A stretch of DNA of 64,000 nt from Candidatus Pelagibacter sp. (lineage in GTDB: Bacteria; Pseudomonadota; Alphaproteobacteria; Pelagibacterales; Pelagibacteraceae). The translations under genes and the position numbers were made by a program. The notes beneath the pieces were generated by a model. The model worked only from the letters and a program-made list of their open reading frames with translations. It was not told the DNA's origin and ran no database searches. How positions within the stretch are numbered: position 1 is the stretch's first letter; each line of letters opens with the position of its first letter. Shown piece by piece: positions 21,521 to 30,585 of this stretch. The DNA lies in contig JAOJAE010000002.1 in the NCBI GenBank assembly GCA_028227525.1, positions 1-64,000 on the forward strand. Direction: 5' to 3'.

Positions 21521-22879
21521 TTATTTTAATTGATTAAATAGCTCTGGCGGTATTCCTTTATCAGACATACCTTTCAGATTTCCTTTTGACATCTTCTTCA
21601 TCATTTCAGACATCATTTTAAATTGCTTAAGCAATTTATTGATAGTGGCCGGATCTGTGCCAGAGCCATTAGCAATTCTTTTTTTTCTAGAACCATCGAT
21701 AAGTTTTGGGTTCTCTCTTTCTCTTTTAGTCATCGACAAAATAATCGCTTCATTTTTAGTAATAATACTTTCGTCAATTCCAGCTGAGTCCATTTGAGAT
21801 TTCATTTTTGAAACTCCTGGCATAAAAGACATTATTCCCTCGATACCACCCATTTTTTTCATTTGTCTCAACTGAGTTAAATAATCTTGCATGGAAAATT
21901 GACCTTTTTTTAAATTTTCCTCTGCTTTTTTAATATTCTCTTCACCTAAATCTTGTGCAGCTTTTTCTACAAGAGATACAATATCTCCCATTCCAAGAAT
22001 TCTGTTAGCTATTCTGTCAGGGTGAAATACCTCAAGATTATCAACTTTTTCTCCAATACCTAAAAATTTAATTGGAACATCAGAAACATATTTCATACTA
22101 ACAGCTGCACCACCTCTGGCATCCCCATCTGCTCTAGTTAAAATTATTCCGGAAAGATTAACTGTATTTTTAAATTCTTTTGCTACAGATGCTGCTACTT
22201 GTCCTGTTAATGAGTCTGCAACTAAAAATGTTTCTGTAGGGTTTATTACATTTTCAATTTGCTTAATTTCACTCATCATTTGTAAATCAATTTGAGTTCT
22301 ACCAGCAGTATCAAATAAAATAATTTCAGCTCCATTTAAATTGGCTGCACTAATTGCTCTTTGACAAATATCTGTTGGTTGCTGACCCTCAATAATAGGT
22401 AATGTTAAAATATTATTTTGCTCTCCAAGTGATCTAAGTTGTTCTTGAGCAGCTGGTCTATAAATATCAAGACTGACCATCATTACTTTTTTCTTTTTAT
22501 TGGTCTCTAAATATTTTGCTAATTTTGCAGTTGTAGTTGTTTTTCCTGACCCTTGTAATCCAACAAGCATCATAGGAACTGGCGGTACAGCATTAAGATT
22601 TATCTCATTATTTGATCCTCCTAATAGATTAACCAACTCATCATAAACAATTTTAACAACCATATCCCCGGGAGAAGTTGATCTGATGATTTCTTGACCT
22701 AAAACTTTTGGTTTTACATTTTCAATGAAATCTTTAGCTACTTCTAAAGTAACATCAGCCTCTAACAGGGCCTGTCTGATACCTCTTAGTCCCTCATCTA
22801 CTTGAGCTTCATCAAGTGAAGGAGCCTTTTTTAAAGAAGAAAAAATTTCTTCGAATTTACTTGTTAAGTTTTCAAACAT
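21521..22879 (-). CDS. ffh: Signal recognition particle GTPase Ffh
   Basis: SRP54 GTPase that binds signal peptides of nascent membrane proteins and 4.5S RNA. Start taken at the ATG at 22879 (MFENLTSKFEEIF), the family N-terminus; the frame continues to 22906 without a likely start. This gives 452 residues: N domain (1-85), G domain with GLQGSGKTTTTAKLA (about 107), DTAGRTQID and TRADGDARGG, then a methionine-rich M domain (about 295-452) with MKKMGGIEGIMSFMPG and GSGTDPATINKLLKQFKMM. First gene of the 22.9-kb minus block; its receptor FtsY is divergent, one gene away. Confidence 0.97.
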   Translation of the reverse strand: MFENLTSKFEEIFSSLKKAPSLDEAQVDEGLRGIRQALLEADVTLEVAKDFIENVKPKVLGQEIIRSTSPGDMVVKIVYDELVNLLGGSNNEINLNAVPPVPMMLVGLQGSGKTTTTAKLAKYLETNKKKKVMMVSLDIYRPAAQEQLRSLGEQNNILTLPIIEGQQPTDICQRAISAANLNGAEIILFDTAGRTQIDLQMMSEIKQIENVINPTETFLVADSLTGQVAASVAKEFKNTVNLSGIILTRADGDARGGAAVSMKYVSDVPIKFLGIGEKVDNLEVFHPDRIANRILGMGDIVSLVEKAAQDLGEENIKKAEENLKKGQFSMQDYLTQLRQMKKMGGIEGIMSFMPGVSKMKSQMDSAGIDESIITKNEAIILSMTKRERENPKLIDGSRKKRIANGSGTDPATINKLLKQFKMMSEMMKKMSKGNLKGMSDKGIPPELFNQLK

Positions 22880-22899
22880 AATTATTACGCACAGCAGTA

Positions 22900-22992
22900 A
22901 TCGCACTAGTGGGCGAAGCCTCGCTGACTAGTGTCGATCTCTTTGTTTCCAAAGACACCGCAAAGTTAATGTTTTTGCGGAAACGGAAACAA
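22900..22992. other. Structured intergenic element, two adjacent strong hairpins
   Basis: Between ffh and dapF. Hairpin A (22900-22938): ATCG-CACTAGT pairs with ACTAGTG-CGAT with one bulged T, and inside it GCGA pairs with TCGC around an AGCC loop. Hairpin B (22943-22992): TTGTTTCC pairs with GGAAACAA, and an inner CCGCAAA pairs with TTTGCGG around a 9-base loop. Together they fill almost the whole spacer. A leader of ffh or a separate small RNA are both possible; the plus strand has one more G-U pair in hairpin A. I see no 4.5S RNA signature here. Confidence 0.6.
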
Positions 22993-22994
22993 CC

Positions 22995-23000
22995 TATAAT
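22995..23000 (+). promoter_or_regulatory. Candidate -10 element for dapF-ftsY
   Basis: A perfect TATAAT 41 bases before the dapF ATG, just outside the hairpin segment. The bases 17 upstream (TTTTTG) are a poor -35 match, so the call rests on the -10 alone. The complementary strand also reads as a weak -10 (TATTAT) for ffh. Confidence 0.35.
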
Positions 23001-23040
23001 AGAGGTTCAAAAAGTCAATAAATAAGTTAAATATCTATCT

Positions 23041-23865
23041 ATGGATATTAAAGCTTTTAAAATGGATGGTTTAGGCAATGATTTTGTAATTATTGATCAA
23101 AGAAATCAAAATTATAATCTCACAAAAGATCAAATTATTAAAATTTGTGATCGTAATTTTATTGGATGTGATCAGCTAATTTTTATCCAAAAAAGTGATA
23201 AGAAAAATGCTGAATTGGCATTCTATAATTCAGACGGAAGTATTTCTGGTGCTTGTGGAAATGGTACTAGATGTGTAGCCGATCTTTTATCAAAAGAAAA
23301 TAATGATAAAGAAATTATACTTTGGACTTCTTCTGGGGAGTTAAAATCAAAAATTTTAGATAATAATCTAGTGGAAACTGAAATTGGAATCCCAAAAACT
23401 AATTGGGATGAAATTCCATTAATCAAAAATTTAGACACAAAAAACTTAAACATTAAAATTGTTAATAAAAATAATGCTGAACATATAGGTGGTACTTCTA
23501 TTAATGTTGGAAATCCTCATGTTGTCTTTTTTGTAGATAATATTGAGGACTATGACCTAAAAAAAATTGGACCTGAAATAGAAAATCATAATTATTTTCC
23601 AGAAAAATGTAATGTCACTCTTGCAAAGGTTATTAGTAGAAAATTAATTAAAGTTAAAGTTTGGGAAAGAGGAGCTGGACTAACAAAGGCATGTGGAACA
23701 GCGGCATGTGCTACAGCTGTAGCTGCAAACATTAATGGATTAACTGATAAAAAAACTGATATTGAATTTGCATTAGGTAAATTATCAATATCAATTGATG
23801 CAAATAATAGTGTTCATATGAAAGGGCCTGTCTCAGATATTAAAAATATTGAGATTAATATTTAA
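23041..23865 (+). CDS. dapF: Diaminopimelate epimerase
   Basis: Interconverts LL- and meso-diaminopimelate for lysine and peptidoglycan. It is 274 residues. Both catalytic cysteines are visible: GACGNGTRC (about residue 73) and KACGTAACA (about 217). N-terminal FKMDGLGNDFVIID and GNPHVVFF are standard. Its stop overlaps the ftsY ATG as TAATG, so the two are translated together. In many alphaproteobacteria a tRNA methylthiotransferase gene lies between them; it is absent here, a sign of streamlining. Confidence 0.96.
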   Translation: MDIKAFKMDGLGNDFVIIDQRNQNYNLTKDQIIKICDRNFIGCDQLIFIQKSDKKNAELAFYNSDGSISGACGNGTRCVADLLSKENNDKEIILWTSSGELKSKILDNNLVETEIGIPKTNWDEIPLIKNLDTKNLNIKIVNKNNAEHIGGTSINVGNPHVVFFVDNIEDYDLKKIGPEIENHNYFPEKCNVTLAKVISRKLIKVKVWERGAGLTKACGTAACATAVAANINGLTDKKTDIEFALGKLSISIDANNSVHMKGPVSDIKNIEINI

Positions 23866-24782
23866 TGGGAATTTTTGATAAATTTAAATCTGGTTTTAAA
23901 AAAAGTGCGTCTGCTTTTACATCTGGCTTAAGAGATATAGTTGTAAAAAAAGAAATAGACGACAAAACTTTGGATAGAATTGAAGAATATTTAATTCAAT
24001 CTGATGTTGGAATTGTAGCTGCATCTGAAATTAAGGAAATAATTTCAGATAGTAAAATTGATCCAAGTAAAGATATTACTGATGAAATAACTATTATTCT
24101 CAAAGAGTATATTGTTTCTTTGATGAAGCCTCTTGAAAATACTTCTTTTTTTCAAAAGAAAGAAAAAATTAATGCCACATTAGTTTCGGGTGTTAATGGA
24201 GTTGGAAAAACAACAACTATTGGAAAAATTAGTAAAATATTAAAAGCAAATGGAAATAAAGTCATGCTGGCAGCATCTGACACCTTTAGGGCTGCAGCAA
24301 TTGAACAATTAGAAAATTGGGCAAATAAAGTAGAAGTTGAGATAACAAAATCTTCCCAAGGTGCAGACCCTGCATCTGTTGCCTATAAAGCTATTGAAGA
24401 AGCAATTGCTAATAATTTTAATCAAGTCTTAATTGATACTGCGGGAAGATTACAAAATAAAAAAAATTTAATGGAAGAATATAAAAAAATAGCAAATGTA
24501 ACAAAAAAAATAGATCCTGAAGCTCCTCACGACGTAATTTTAGTTTTAGATGCTACCTCAGGTCAAAATGTAATCAATCAAGTTGAAGAATTTAATAAAA
24601 TTATTCCAATCACTGGTCTTATAATGACAAAGCTAGATGGTACTGCTAAAGGAGGAATTCTTCTAGCTGTTGCTAAAAAATATAAGCTTCCAATTATTGC
24701 TCTTGGCTTAGGAGAGAAAGAAGATGATCTGCAAATTTTTGAAGCAGAAAAATTTGCTGAAGCCTTTACTCAAATTAATTGA
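23865..24782 (+). CDS. ftsY: SRP receptor FtsY
   Basis: Membrane-associated GTPase that docks SRP-ribosome complexes. It is 305 residues, lacking the long acidic A domain of E. coli FtsY, so it has the short NG form. GTPase motifs: GVNGVGKTTTIGKI (about 108), DTFRAAAIEQL, DTAGRLQNK, TKLDGTAKGG. Coupled to dapF by a TAATG overlap. Its 3' end overlaps the convergent secreted-protein gene by 8 bases, with no room for an independent terminator. Confidence 0.96.
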   Translation: MGIFDKFKSGFKKSASAFTSGLRDIVVKKEIDDKTLDRIEEYLIQSDVGIVAASEIKEIISDSKIDPSKDITDEITIILKEYIVSLMKPLENTSFFQKKEKINATLVSGVNGVGKTTTIGKISKILKANGNKVMLAASDTFRAAAIEQLENWANKVEVEITKSSQGADPASVAYKAIEEAIANNFNQVLIDTAGRLQNKKNLMEEYKKIANVTKKIDPEAPHDVILVLDATSGQNVINQVEEFNKIIPITGLIMTKLDGTAKGGILLAVAKKYKLPIIALGLGEKEDDLQIFEAEKFAEAFTQIN

Positions 24783-25338
24783 TTAAAGTGCTTGATATTA
24801 AAGGCTTATAGAAGGTGCACTTATAATTCTCTTTGAAATCATCATGTCCACAATTCTTAGCTATCGATGAAATAATAAAATCAAATTTTCCATTTTTTGG
24901 ATAAAGTTCTAATTTTTTTTCTCTTATATCAAATTTAAAATTAGCATTTAAACTTTTAACAGCACTAATCATAACTAATGTCTTGTTATCCTTTAAAAGA
25001 TAATAAGCAAAATCATCAGGAAAAACTGGAAAATCATATTCTTCAAGAAAATATTTTGCTCTAGAAGGAAACCACTCATAAGAAATTAGTGGAAACGAAG
25101 TTTTTGTTTTATAATCATACATATAAAGATCTTTGGGATAGTCATTTATATAATTACTGTTTTCTCCTCTGGCCAATATAGCCTTCTCTCTAGTTTTAAA
25201 ATATAAAGCAAAATTTTTATTATGTGAATTCATCTGATCTATATGAAATAAATTATCAACTAATGATTTATTTTCTTGGGTTAGACCAAGATTTTTAAAA
25301 GATAAAAAAATAATAAATACTAAAAGTGTTTTTTTCAC
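24775..25338 (-). CDS. Hypothetical secreted protein
   Basis: 187 residues from a GTG start, beginning with a lysine pair and hydrophobic core (KKTLLVFIIFLSFKNLGLTQ) that looks like a Sec signal peptide, cleaved near residue 20-21. The mature part is rich in Lys, Tyr and Phe, with two cysteines near the end (NCGHDDFKENYKC) that may form a disulfide. I do not recognise a family. It overlaps the ftsY tail by 8 bases and lies downstream of the hydrolase at 25388 in the same direction, 49 bases away. Confidence 0.75.
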   Translation of the reverse strand: MKKTLLVFIIFLSFKNLGLTQENKSLVDNLFHIDQMNSHNKNFALYFKTREKAILARGENSNYINDYPKDLYMYDYKTKTSFPLISYEWFPSRAKYFLEEYDFPVFPDDFAYYLLKDNKTLVMISAVKSLNANFKFDIREKKLELYPKNGKFDFIISSIAKNCGHDDFKENYKCTFYKPLISSTLIN

Positions 25339-25387
25339 ACATTGTATTTAATTAAAGAATTTGTGTTATGTTTGTTTGGAATGTGGC

Positions 25388-26206
25388 TTAATTTAAACTT
25401 TTAATAAATGTTTTTAGCGCAGATACAAGCTTTTCATCATATTCCATCATATGATCGTCAAATTTTGTAAAATATGAATACTTAGGTTGATTGGCAATTT
25501 CATAAATTTTTTTGCCCATCCAAAAAGGAACAATTTGATCAACCTCACCATGCAAAACTAAAACTGGGGTATTAATATTTTTAATTTTATTTTGATTGTC
25601 ATACTTATCTTTTAATAAAATAGACACTGGAATATAGGGATAAAAATTTTTTGCAGCTTCTACCATTGATGTAAAAGGTGTCTCGAGTACCAACCCAGCA
25701 TAATTATTACTTTGTGCAATCTCAGTTGCAACACCCGTTCCAAGAGACTCTCCATAAAGAATTATATCTTTTTCTGTTAAGCCTAATTTTTTAAGCCATG
25801 AAATTGTGCTATTGGCATCTATATAAAGCCCTTTTTCACTTGGTTTTCCTTTGTTACCACTGAAGCCTCTCCAAGCTATTATTAAAAAATTAACATCTAA
25901 ATCTTTAAAATGATTCAATTTGTGAATTCTATTTTCAAGTTTGCCAGCATTGCCATGAAAATAAACGATTGTTTTAAAATTTTTTAGATCTTTTTTATGA
26001 AACCAGCCTAATAAGCTTATATTGTCTGGAGTTACAATTTTAACTCTCTCTACTTCTACTTCTAATTTATCACCAGAATAATTGTTCTCTTCTGGGTGAT
26101 ACATTAAGCTTCGTTGAAAAATAAAAAGTAAAATTAATACTGATACATAAACAACAATTATTCCAATAATTACTTCCAAAAAAAAATTCCTATGTTTTAG
26201 TTTCAT
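25388..26206 (-). CDS. Membrane-anchored alpha/beta hydrolase (BEM46-like)
   Basis: About 272 residues from the ATG at 26206; the frame extends to a GTG at 26233, deeper inside the upstream gene. One N-terminal membrane helix (about residues 7-30), then a hydrolase domain facing the periplasm or cytoplasm. Triad: serine in YGESLGTG, aspartate in LHGEVDQIVP and histidine in KFDDHMMEY. The layout matches the BEM46/YfhR family of serine hydrolases with unknown substrates. Overlaps the EamA transporter gene by 17 bases. Confidence 0.82.
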   Translation of the reverse strand: MKLKHRNFFLEVIIGIIVVYVSVLILLFIFQRSLMYHPEENNYSGDKLEVEVERVKIVTPDNISLLGWFHKKDLKNFKTIVYFHGNAGKLENRIHKLNHFKDLDVNFLIIAWRGFSGNKGKPSEKGLYIDANSTISWLKKLGLTEKDIILYGESLGTGVATEIAQSNNYAGLVLETPFTSMVEAAKNFYPYIPVSILLKDKYDNQNKIKNINTPVLVLHGEVDQIVPFWMGKKIYEIANQPKYSYFTKFDDHMMEYDEKLVSALKTFIKSLN

Positions 26207-27095
26207 AATTTTTTTTAGCCAAATAGACACCAATGAATACTAAAACTGTACCTAAATAATGAAAGGACTCAAGCTTTTCATCAAAAAATATAAATCCATA
26301 GATTGCTGCATAAATTGTAAAAATATAAAGAGTAAAACCAGTTAAGGATGCACCTAAACTTTTTTGAGCTTGCGTATAAAGAGTAAAGGCAATTATTCCT
26401 GGAGATATTGCAGCAAATATAACCCATAAAAAAAAGTTAGAATTAAATATTGTTCTTTGAACAACTACTTCTTCAACTATGTAAAAAGGTAACAAGCTAA
26501 CTGCTCCAAAAAATGCTACTAATGTAAATCTTTGAAAAATAGGTAATTGAGATTTCCAATAAAAAAGGTAGATAGAATAAAGAGCCCAGCCAATAGCAGC
26601 AGCCAGCATCCATAGATCACCGATAGTAAAATTTAAATTCAATAAAAGATTCAAATCACCCTTAATAATAATTGCAAAAACACCAATTAAACAAGTAACC
26701 AAGCCAACAATTTTAACAAAATTAATTTTTTCATCAAAAAATATTGCAGAAATCATAATAATAAATATCGGCGAAGAGGTGTAAATAATACCCATATTTG
26801 TAACTGTTGTTGTTTCTCCTGCTAAAAAAGGAAATGCTCCACAAACACCACATCCCATTGCACCTAAAAAGAAAAGTTTCTTAAATTCTTTTTTAATTAT
26901 TTTTGAATTTTTTATTAATAATGAATAAGTAAAGGGCAAAAGTAACAGAACAACTACAGTCCATCTCCAAAATGCTAATGAGATTGGAGGTACATACTCA
27001 ACTCCAGCTCGTGCAACTATCAAATTGGATGCCATAAAAATAGGCTGAATAAACAAAAGTGAAAATGCTAAAAAATTATTTTTTTTGTTAGACAA
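26190..27095 (-). CDS. EamA/DMT-family transporter
   Basis: 301 residues with ten hydrophobic segments in two five-helix halves, the EamA (drug/metabolite transporter) duplication. LAFWRWTVVVLLLLPFTY in helix 2 and the AAAIGWALYSIYLFYW segment in the second half are typical. Probable efflux of a small metabolite or amino acid; substrate unknown. The start codon is TTG at 27095, since no ATG occurs before the first helix. It overlaps the downstream hydrolase gene. Confidence 0.85.
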   Translation of the reverse strand: MSNKKNNFLAFSLLFIQPIFMASNLIVARAGVEYVPPISLAFWRWTVVVLLLLPFTYSLLIKNSKIIKKEFKKLFFLGAMGCGVCGAFPFLAGETTTVTNMGIIYTSSPIFIIMISAIFFDEKINFVKIVGLVTCLIGVFAIIIKGDLNLLLNLNFTIGDLWMLAAAIGWALYSIYLFYWKSQLPIFQRFTLVAFFGAVSLLPFYIVEEVVVQRTIFNSNFFLWVIFAAISPGIIAFTLYTQAQKSLGASLTGFTLYIFTIYAAIYGFIFFDEKLESFHYLGTVLVFIGVYLAKKNYETKT

Positions 27096-27111
27096 TTTTT
27101 TTAATTAAAAA

Positions 27112-27288
27112 CTATTTTTTATCGAAGAAAGCTTCGTAGACCATCATAAATATTGCAATAGCCATTAATATATAAACTGGCAAGACATCAAAAAAACCTA
27201 TCATAGTAGATCGTGTCAAAGTTGTTGCTAACCCAATGAGAAATGAACCCGCAAGTAAACTGCCAAGTAGTGTTGTAAATTTTTGCAT
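27112..27288 (-). CDS. Membrane microprotein, 58 residues
   Basis: Short frame from ATG at 27288 to TAG at 27112. It starts MQKFTTLLGSLLAGSFLIG and ends with MVYEAFFDKK, with two hydrophobic segments (about residues 7-24 and 30-51), so it is probably a small inner-membrane protein. It fits the spacer between the amidase (stop 27290) and the EamA gene with one base to spare on the amidase side, which argues for a real coupled gene. Family not recognised. Confidence 0.65.
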   Translation of the reverse strand: MQKFTTLLGSLLAGSFLIGLATTLTRSTMIGFFDVLPVYILMAIAIFMMVYEAFFDKK

Positions 27289-27289
27289 T

Positions 27290-28618
27290 TTATTTATTAC
27301 ATTCCTTTTCTAGCCAATTAGCAACACCTAAAAATCTATGATCATCATAACGAGCTCCAACAAGTTGTACTCCTAAAGGCATATTATTTTCACCTTGTAA
27401 CAATGGTAAAGAGATACATGGTGTGCCAAGATATGACCAAACCTTATTAAATTCAGCTGTGCCAGTACTTTTTAAACCTTTGGGAGCCACACCTGGACTA
27501 GAAGGTGTTAAAACACCATGATAATCTTCAAATACTTCTTCATAAGAGTCATAGCTTCTTTTCATGAAATCTATAGCTTCAGAATATTCTTTAGCTGAAT
27601 ATTTATTACCTTTTGCAATTGCATCCTGCATATATTTAGATAATTTTTTTTTATATTTCTTATAATAAAGTCCAAAGTTATTTGCTAAATCAGTTTCATG
27701 AATTATCTGATGATATTTATGAATATCTTTAAAATAAGAAGGTGTATCAAAAACTTCTATATTTTTTTTAAATGATTTAATAAAATATTCAAAAGCGTCT
27801 CTAGACTTCTTTTCAATTAGCTTCCAGTGATCTGTTTTATAAAAAATAAATTTTGGTTCAAACAAAGGTCCTTTTTTTGTTTCGCTCAGCATATCTTCAC
27901 TTGAATAATAAATTGTCGCTTTATCATGACTATCTTTTTTAATTAAAACTTTTGCTAGCAAGGCAACATCTTCTACTGATCTTCCAAAAACTCCCATGTG
28001 ATCTAGTTTTTCAGATGTTTTTAAAACTCCATTTCTTGAAATTAATCCGTATGATGGTTTATAACCAACAACACCACAATAAGATGCAGGTCTTATAACT
28101 GATCCACCAGTTTGTGAGCCAATTGATAATGGAGCCATAAAAGCTCCAACAGATGCTGCTGATCCACTAGAAGAACCACCTGGCGTTCTTGAATGATCAT
28201 GTGGGTTTGTAGTTTTTGAAGGACCAAGATAAGCAAGTTCAGAAGTTGCTGTTTTACCCATGACTATTGCTCCTGCAGAAAGAAGTAAGTCAACTATTTC
28301 AGCGTTTTGAGAGTAAGATTTACCTTTTCTGATAGGAGTTCCACACTCAGTTGGCATATCAACAGTTCCAATAATATCTTTTAAAGCAATAGGAATACCG
28401 TGTAATGGACCTGTTGGTTTACCAGATCTTCTGTGTTGATCTGCCTCCTCTGCTTTTTCAAGCAAAAGTTTTTTATCAAAATGAGCCCAAGCTTTTACAT
28501 CTTTTTCAAATTTATTAATTCTTTCTATATATTTTTGACAAACTTCTACTGAAGTTAATTGAGCATCTTTTATTTTAGAAACAATTTCTTCAACCTTAAG
28601 CGAAAATATATCTGTCAT
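27290..28618 (-). CDS. Amidase (amidase-signature family)
   Basis: 442-residue serine amidase. The Ser-cisSer-Lys triad can be seen: lysine in IALKDIIGT (about residue 79), cis-serine and nucleophile in GGSSSGSAASVGAF and SIGSQTGGSVIRPA (about 150-180). The GatA partners are not nearby and the protein is shorter than GatA (about 485), so this is a catabolic amidase rather than the tRNA amidotransferase. It lies 6 bases after dctM, suggesting the TRAP substrate, or a product from it, contains an amide; inference. Confidence 0.85.
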   Translation of the reverse strand: MTDIFSLKVEEIVSKIKDAQLTSVEVCQKYIERINKFEKDVKAWAHFDKKLLLEKAEEADQHRRSGKPTGPLHGIPIALKDIIGTVDMPTECGTPIRKGKSYSQNAEIVDLLLSAGAIVMGKTATSELAYLGPSKTTNPHDHSRTPGGSSSGSAASVGAFMAPLSIGSQTGGSVIRPASYCGVVGYKPSYGLISRNGVLKTSEKLDHMGVFGRSVEDVALLAKVLIKKDSHDKATIYYSSEDMLSETKKGPLFEPKFIFYKTDHWKLIEKKSRDAFEYFIKSFKKNIEVFDTPSYFKDIHKYHQIIHETDLANNFGLYYKKYKKKLSKYMQDAIAKGNKYSAKEYSEAIDFMKRSYDSYEEVFEDYHGVLTPSSPGVAPKGLKSTGTAEFNKVWSYLGTPCISLPLLQGENNMPLGVQLVGARYDDHRFLGVANWLEKECNK

Positions 28619-28624
28619 TTTTAT

Positions 28625-29986
28625 CTAATCTGCAAATAATGTTTCTGGTAACCATAATGCAATTCCTGGAAACATATACATTAAAAACATTGCAAAAATT
28701 ACAATACCAAGAAATGGCATTATACCAGCAAATATCTGCATCAGTTCAACATTATTTTTTTGAACACCTTTTAAATAATAGGCAGACATGGCCATTGGTG
28801 GTGTTAAAAAAGATGTTTGTAAGTTAAGCGCTATTAACATTGCAAAGAAATATGGGTTAACATCAAATACTTCTAATAATGGTAAAAATATTGGAACAAA
28901 AATAATTAAAATTTCTGTCCACTCTAATGGCCATCCTAAAAGAAAAATTATTATTTGGGTAATTATTAAAAATTGCCAAGTAGTTATATTTATGGATGTA
29001 AAGAAATGCTCGAATACCTCGTGACCACCTAAATAAGAAAATACAGATGAAAAAGTCCAAGAACCAATGAACAACCACATAATCATTGCTGTAGTCTTTG
29101 CTGTTAAAAAAACTGACTCTTTAAAACTTTGCCATTTAAGAGTTTTATAAAACCAAGATAAAAGTATTGCTCCAAAGGCTCCTGCTGCGGCTGCCTCTGC
29201 AGGTGTTGCAATTCCTGCCAAAATAGTTCCAAGCACTAACATTATTAATCCAAATAATGGAACAAAAGAAACCAATACCTCTTTTAAAATTTCTGCTCTT
29301 GGTGGGATATCTTCAGCTAGTGGTTTTGGTGCAATAGAAGGATTTAACCAAGCCCTGGTAACAGCATAAGCAATATAAAGACCGGCTAACATTAAACCTG
29401 GAAATATTGCTGCTGCAAATAATCTTAGTGGTGATAATTGTGCAATTACTGAATAAACAATTAACATAATGCTTGGGGGAATTAAAATTCCTAAACATCC
29501 ACCTGCACAAATAATTCCTGATGCAAATTTTTTATCATATCCAGCTTTAACCATTGCTGGCCAAGCAAGCAATCCCATTAAAGTAACAACTGCACCAATA
29601 ATTCCTGTTGCAGTAGAAAATAGTGTACAAGTTATTAAAGCAGCAACTGCCATCGATGCAGGAAGTCTATGAGCTGCTAATCTTATTGCAAAGAATAATT
29701 TTGCAACTATCCCTGCTCTTTCAACGAGATACCCCATAAATAAAAATAATGGTACTGCTGTAAGAACATTGTTGTCCATCACTGTATAGGTGTTTTGAAC
29801 AAATAATTGAAATATTCTATTGTCAAATATATGCTCCATCATGGTAGCATCGTAATAAGCGTAATAGCCGAAACCAATTCCCATTGCCATTAACGTAAAA
29901 GCAATCGGAAATCCAAGGAGAACAGCAAACAAAAATATACCCATCATAAAAATTGCAATTTCTGGATTTGTCAGACTAAATAACAT
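28625..29986 (-). CDS. dctM: TRAP transporter large permease
   Basis: 453 residues with about 12-13 membrane helices; the sodium-coupled transport subunit of a tripartite periplasmic transporter. LFLFMGYLVERAGI, TATGIIGAVVTLMGLLAWPAM and the GGCLGILIPPSIMLIVYS motif are characteristic of DctM. The start overlaps the end of dctQ by 11 bases. Works with DctQ and the DctP protein upstream. Confidence 0.93.
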   Translation of the reverse strand: MLFSLTNPEIAIFMMGIFLFAVLLGFPIAFTLMAMGIGFGYYAYYDATMMEHIFDNRIFQLFVQNTYTVMDNNVLTAVPLFLFMGYLVERAGIVAKLFFAIRLAAHRLPASMAVAALITCTLFSTATGIIGAVVTLMGLLAWPAMVKAGYDKKFASGIICAGGCLGILIPPSIMLIVYSVIAQLSPLRLFAAAIFPGLMLAGLYIAYAVTRAWLNPSIAPKPLAEDIPPRAEILKEVLVSFVPLFGLIMLVLGTILAGIATPAEAAAAGAFGAILLSWFYKTLKWQSFKESVFLTAKTTAMIMWLFIGSWTFSSVFSYLGGHEVFEHFFTSINITTWQFLIITQIIIFLLGWPLEWTEILIIFVPIFLPLLEVFDVNPYFFAMLIALNLQTSFLTPPMAMSAYYLKGVQKNNVELMQIFAGIMPFLGIVIFAMFLMYMFPGIALWLPETLFAD

Positions 29987-30563
29987 TTTTTTTATCCTCT
30001 TCTTGAGCTGCCCTCATAAGCACTTGCTCAGTTTCTTCTGCAACAACAAGTCTCGCTGGCCATTTACCTGTTTGAATACAAATAATTGATCTAAATACTT
30101 CACTAATACCTTGAATGATTAACAAGACACCTGCGGCTGGAATCATTGATTTAACCATATAAATTTGAATTTGTGCTGGACTACTCCAGCTTGTTTCTTT
30201 TATTTTCCATGCAAGAGCTGCATACTCATATCCGTAAAAAGCTAAAGCAATAACACCAGGAAAGAAAAATAAAAAATAAAGGACTAGATCTATCCAAGCT
30301 TGAGTTCTTTGACTAAACAATCTGTAAATAACATCACCTCTTACATGCGCTTCCGTTGCAAGACAATATGCGCCCGACATCATAAGAATGGCACCATACA
30401 TTTGCATACTAAAATCAAAATTCCATAGAGTGGGTGCATTAAAAACGTAAGCCATCACTACTTCATAAACCGTTCCTCCCATTAAAATTACAATACACCA
30501 AGAAAAAGCTTTACCCATTGAGGTACTTAAAGTGTCAGCAAATTTAATGAAAAATTTCATCAT
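29976..30563 (-). CDS. dctQ: TRAP transporter small permease
   Basis: 195-residue four-helix DctQ subunit that stabilises the large permease. Helices lie at about residues 15-38, 50-70, 90-110 and 130-150; the WSSPAQIQIYMVKSMIP segment is typical of the TakQ-type small permease. MMKFF offers two ATGs (30563 or 30560). It is separated from dctP by a 73-base spacer containing an intrinsic terminator, so it is probably expressed below dctP. Confidence 0.9.
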   Translation of the reverse strand: MMKFFIKFADTLSTSMGKAFSWCIVILMGGTVYEVVMAYVFNAPTLWNFDFSMQMYGAILMMSGAYCLATEAHVRGDVIYRLFSQRTQAWIDLVLYFLFFFPGVIALAFYGYEYAALAWKIKETSWSSPAQIQIYMVKSMIPAAGVLLIIQGISEVFRSIICIQTGKWPARLVVAEETEQVLMRAAQEEDKKNVI

Positions 30564-30585
30564 ATAAAAATATATTAATTCTATT

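Noticed and set aside
22900..23000. 4.5S SRP RNA gene next to ffh
   Set aside because: No GGAA tetraloop with flanking AGCA/CAGG internal loop could be found on either strand; hairpins have other loops.
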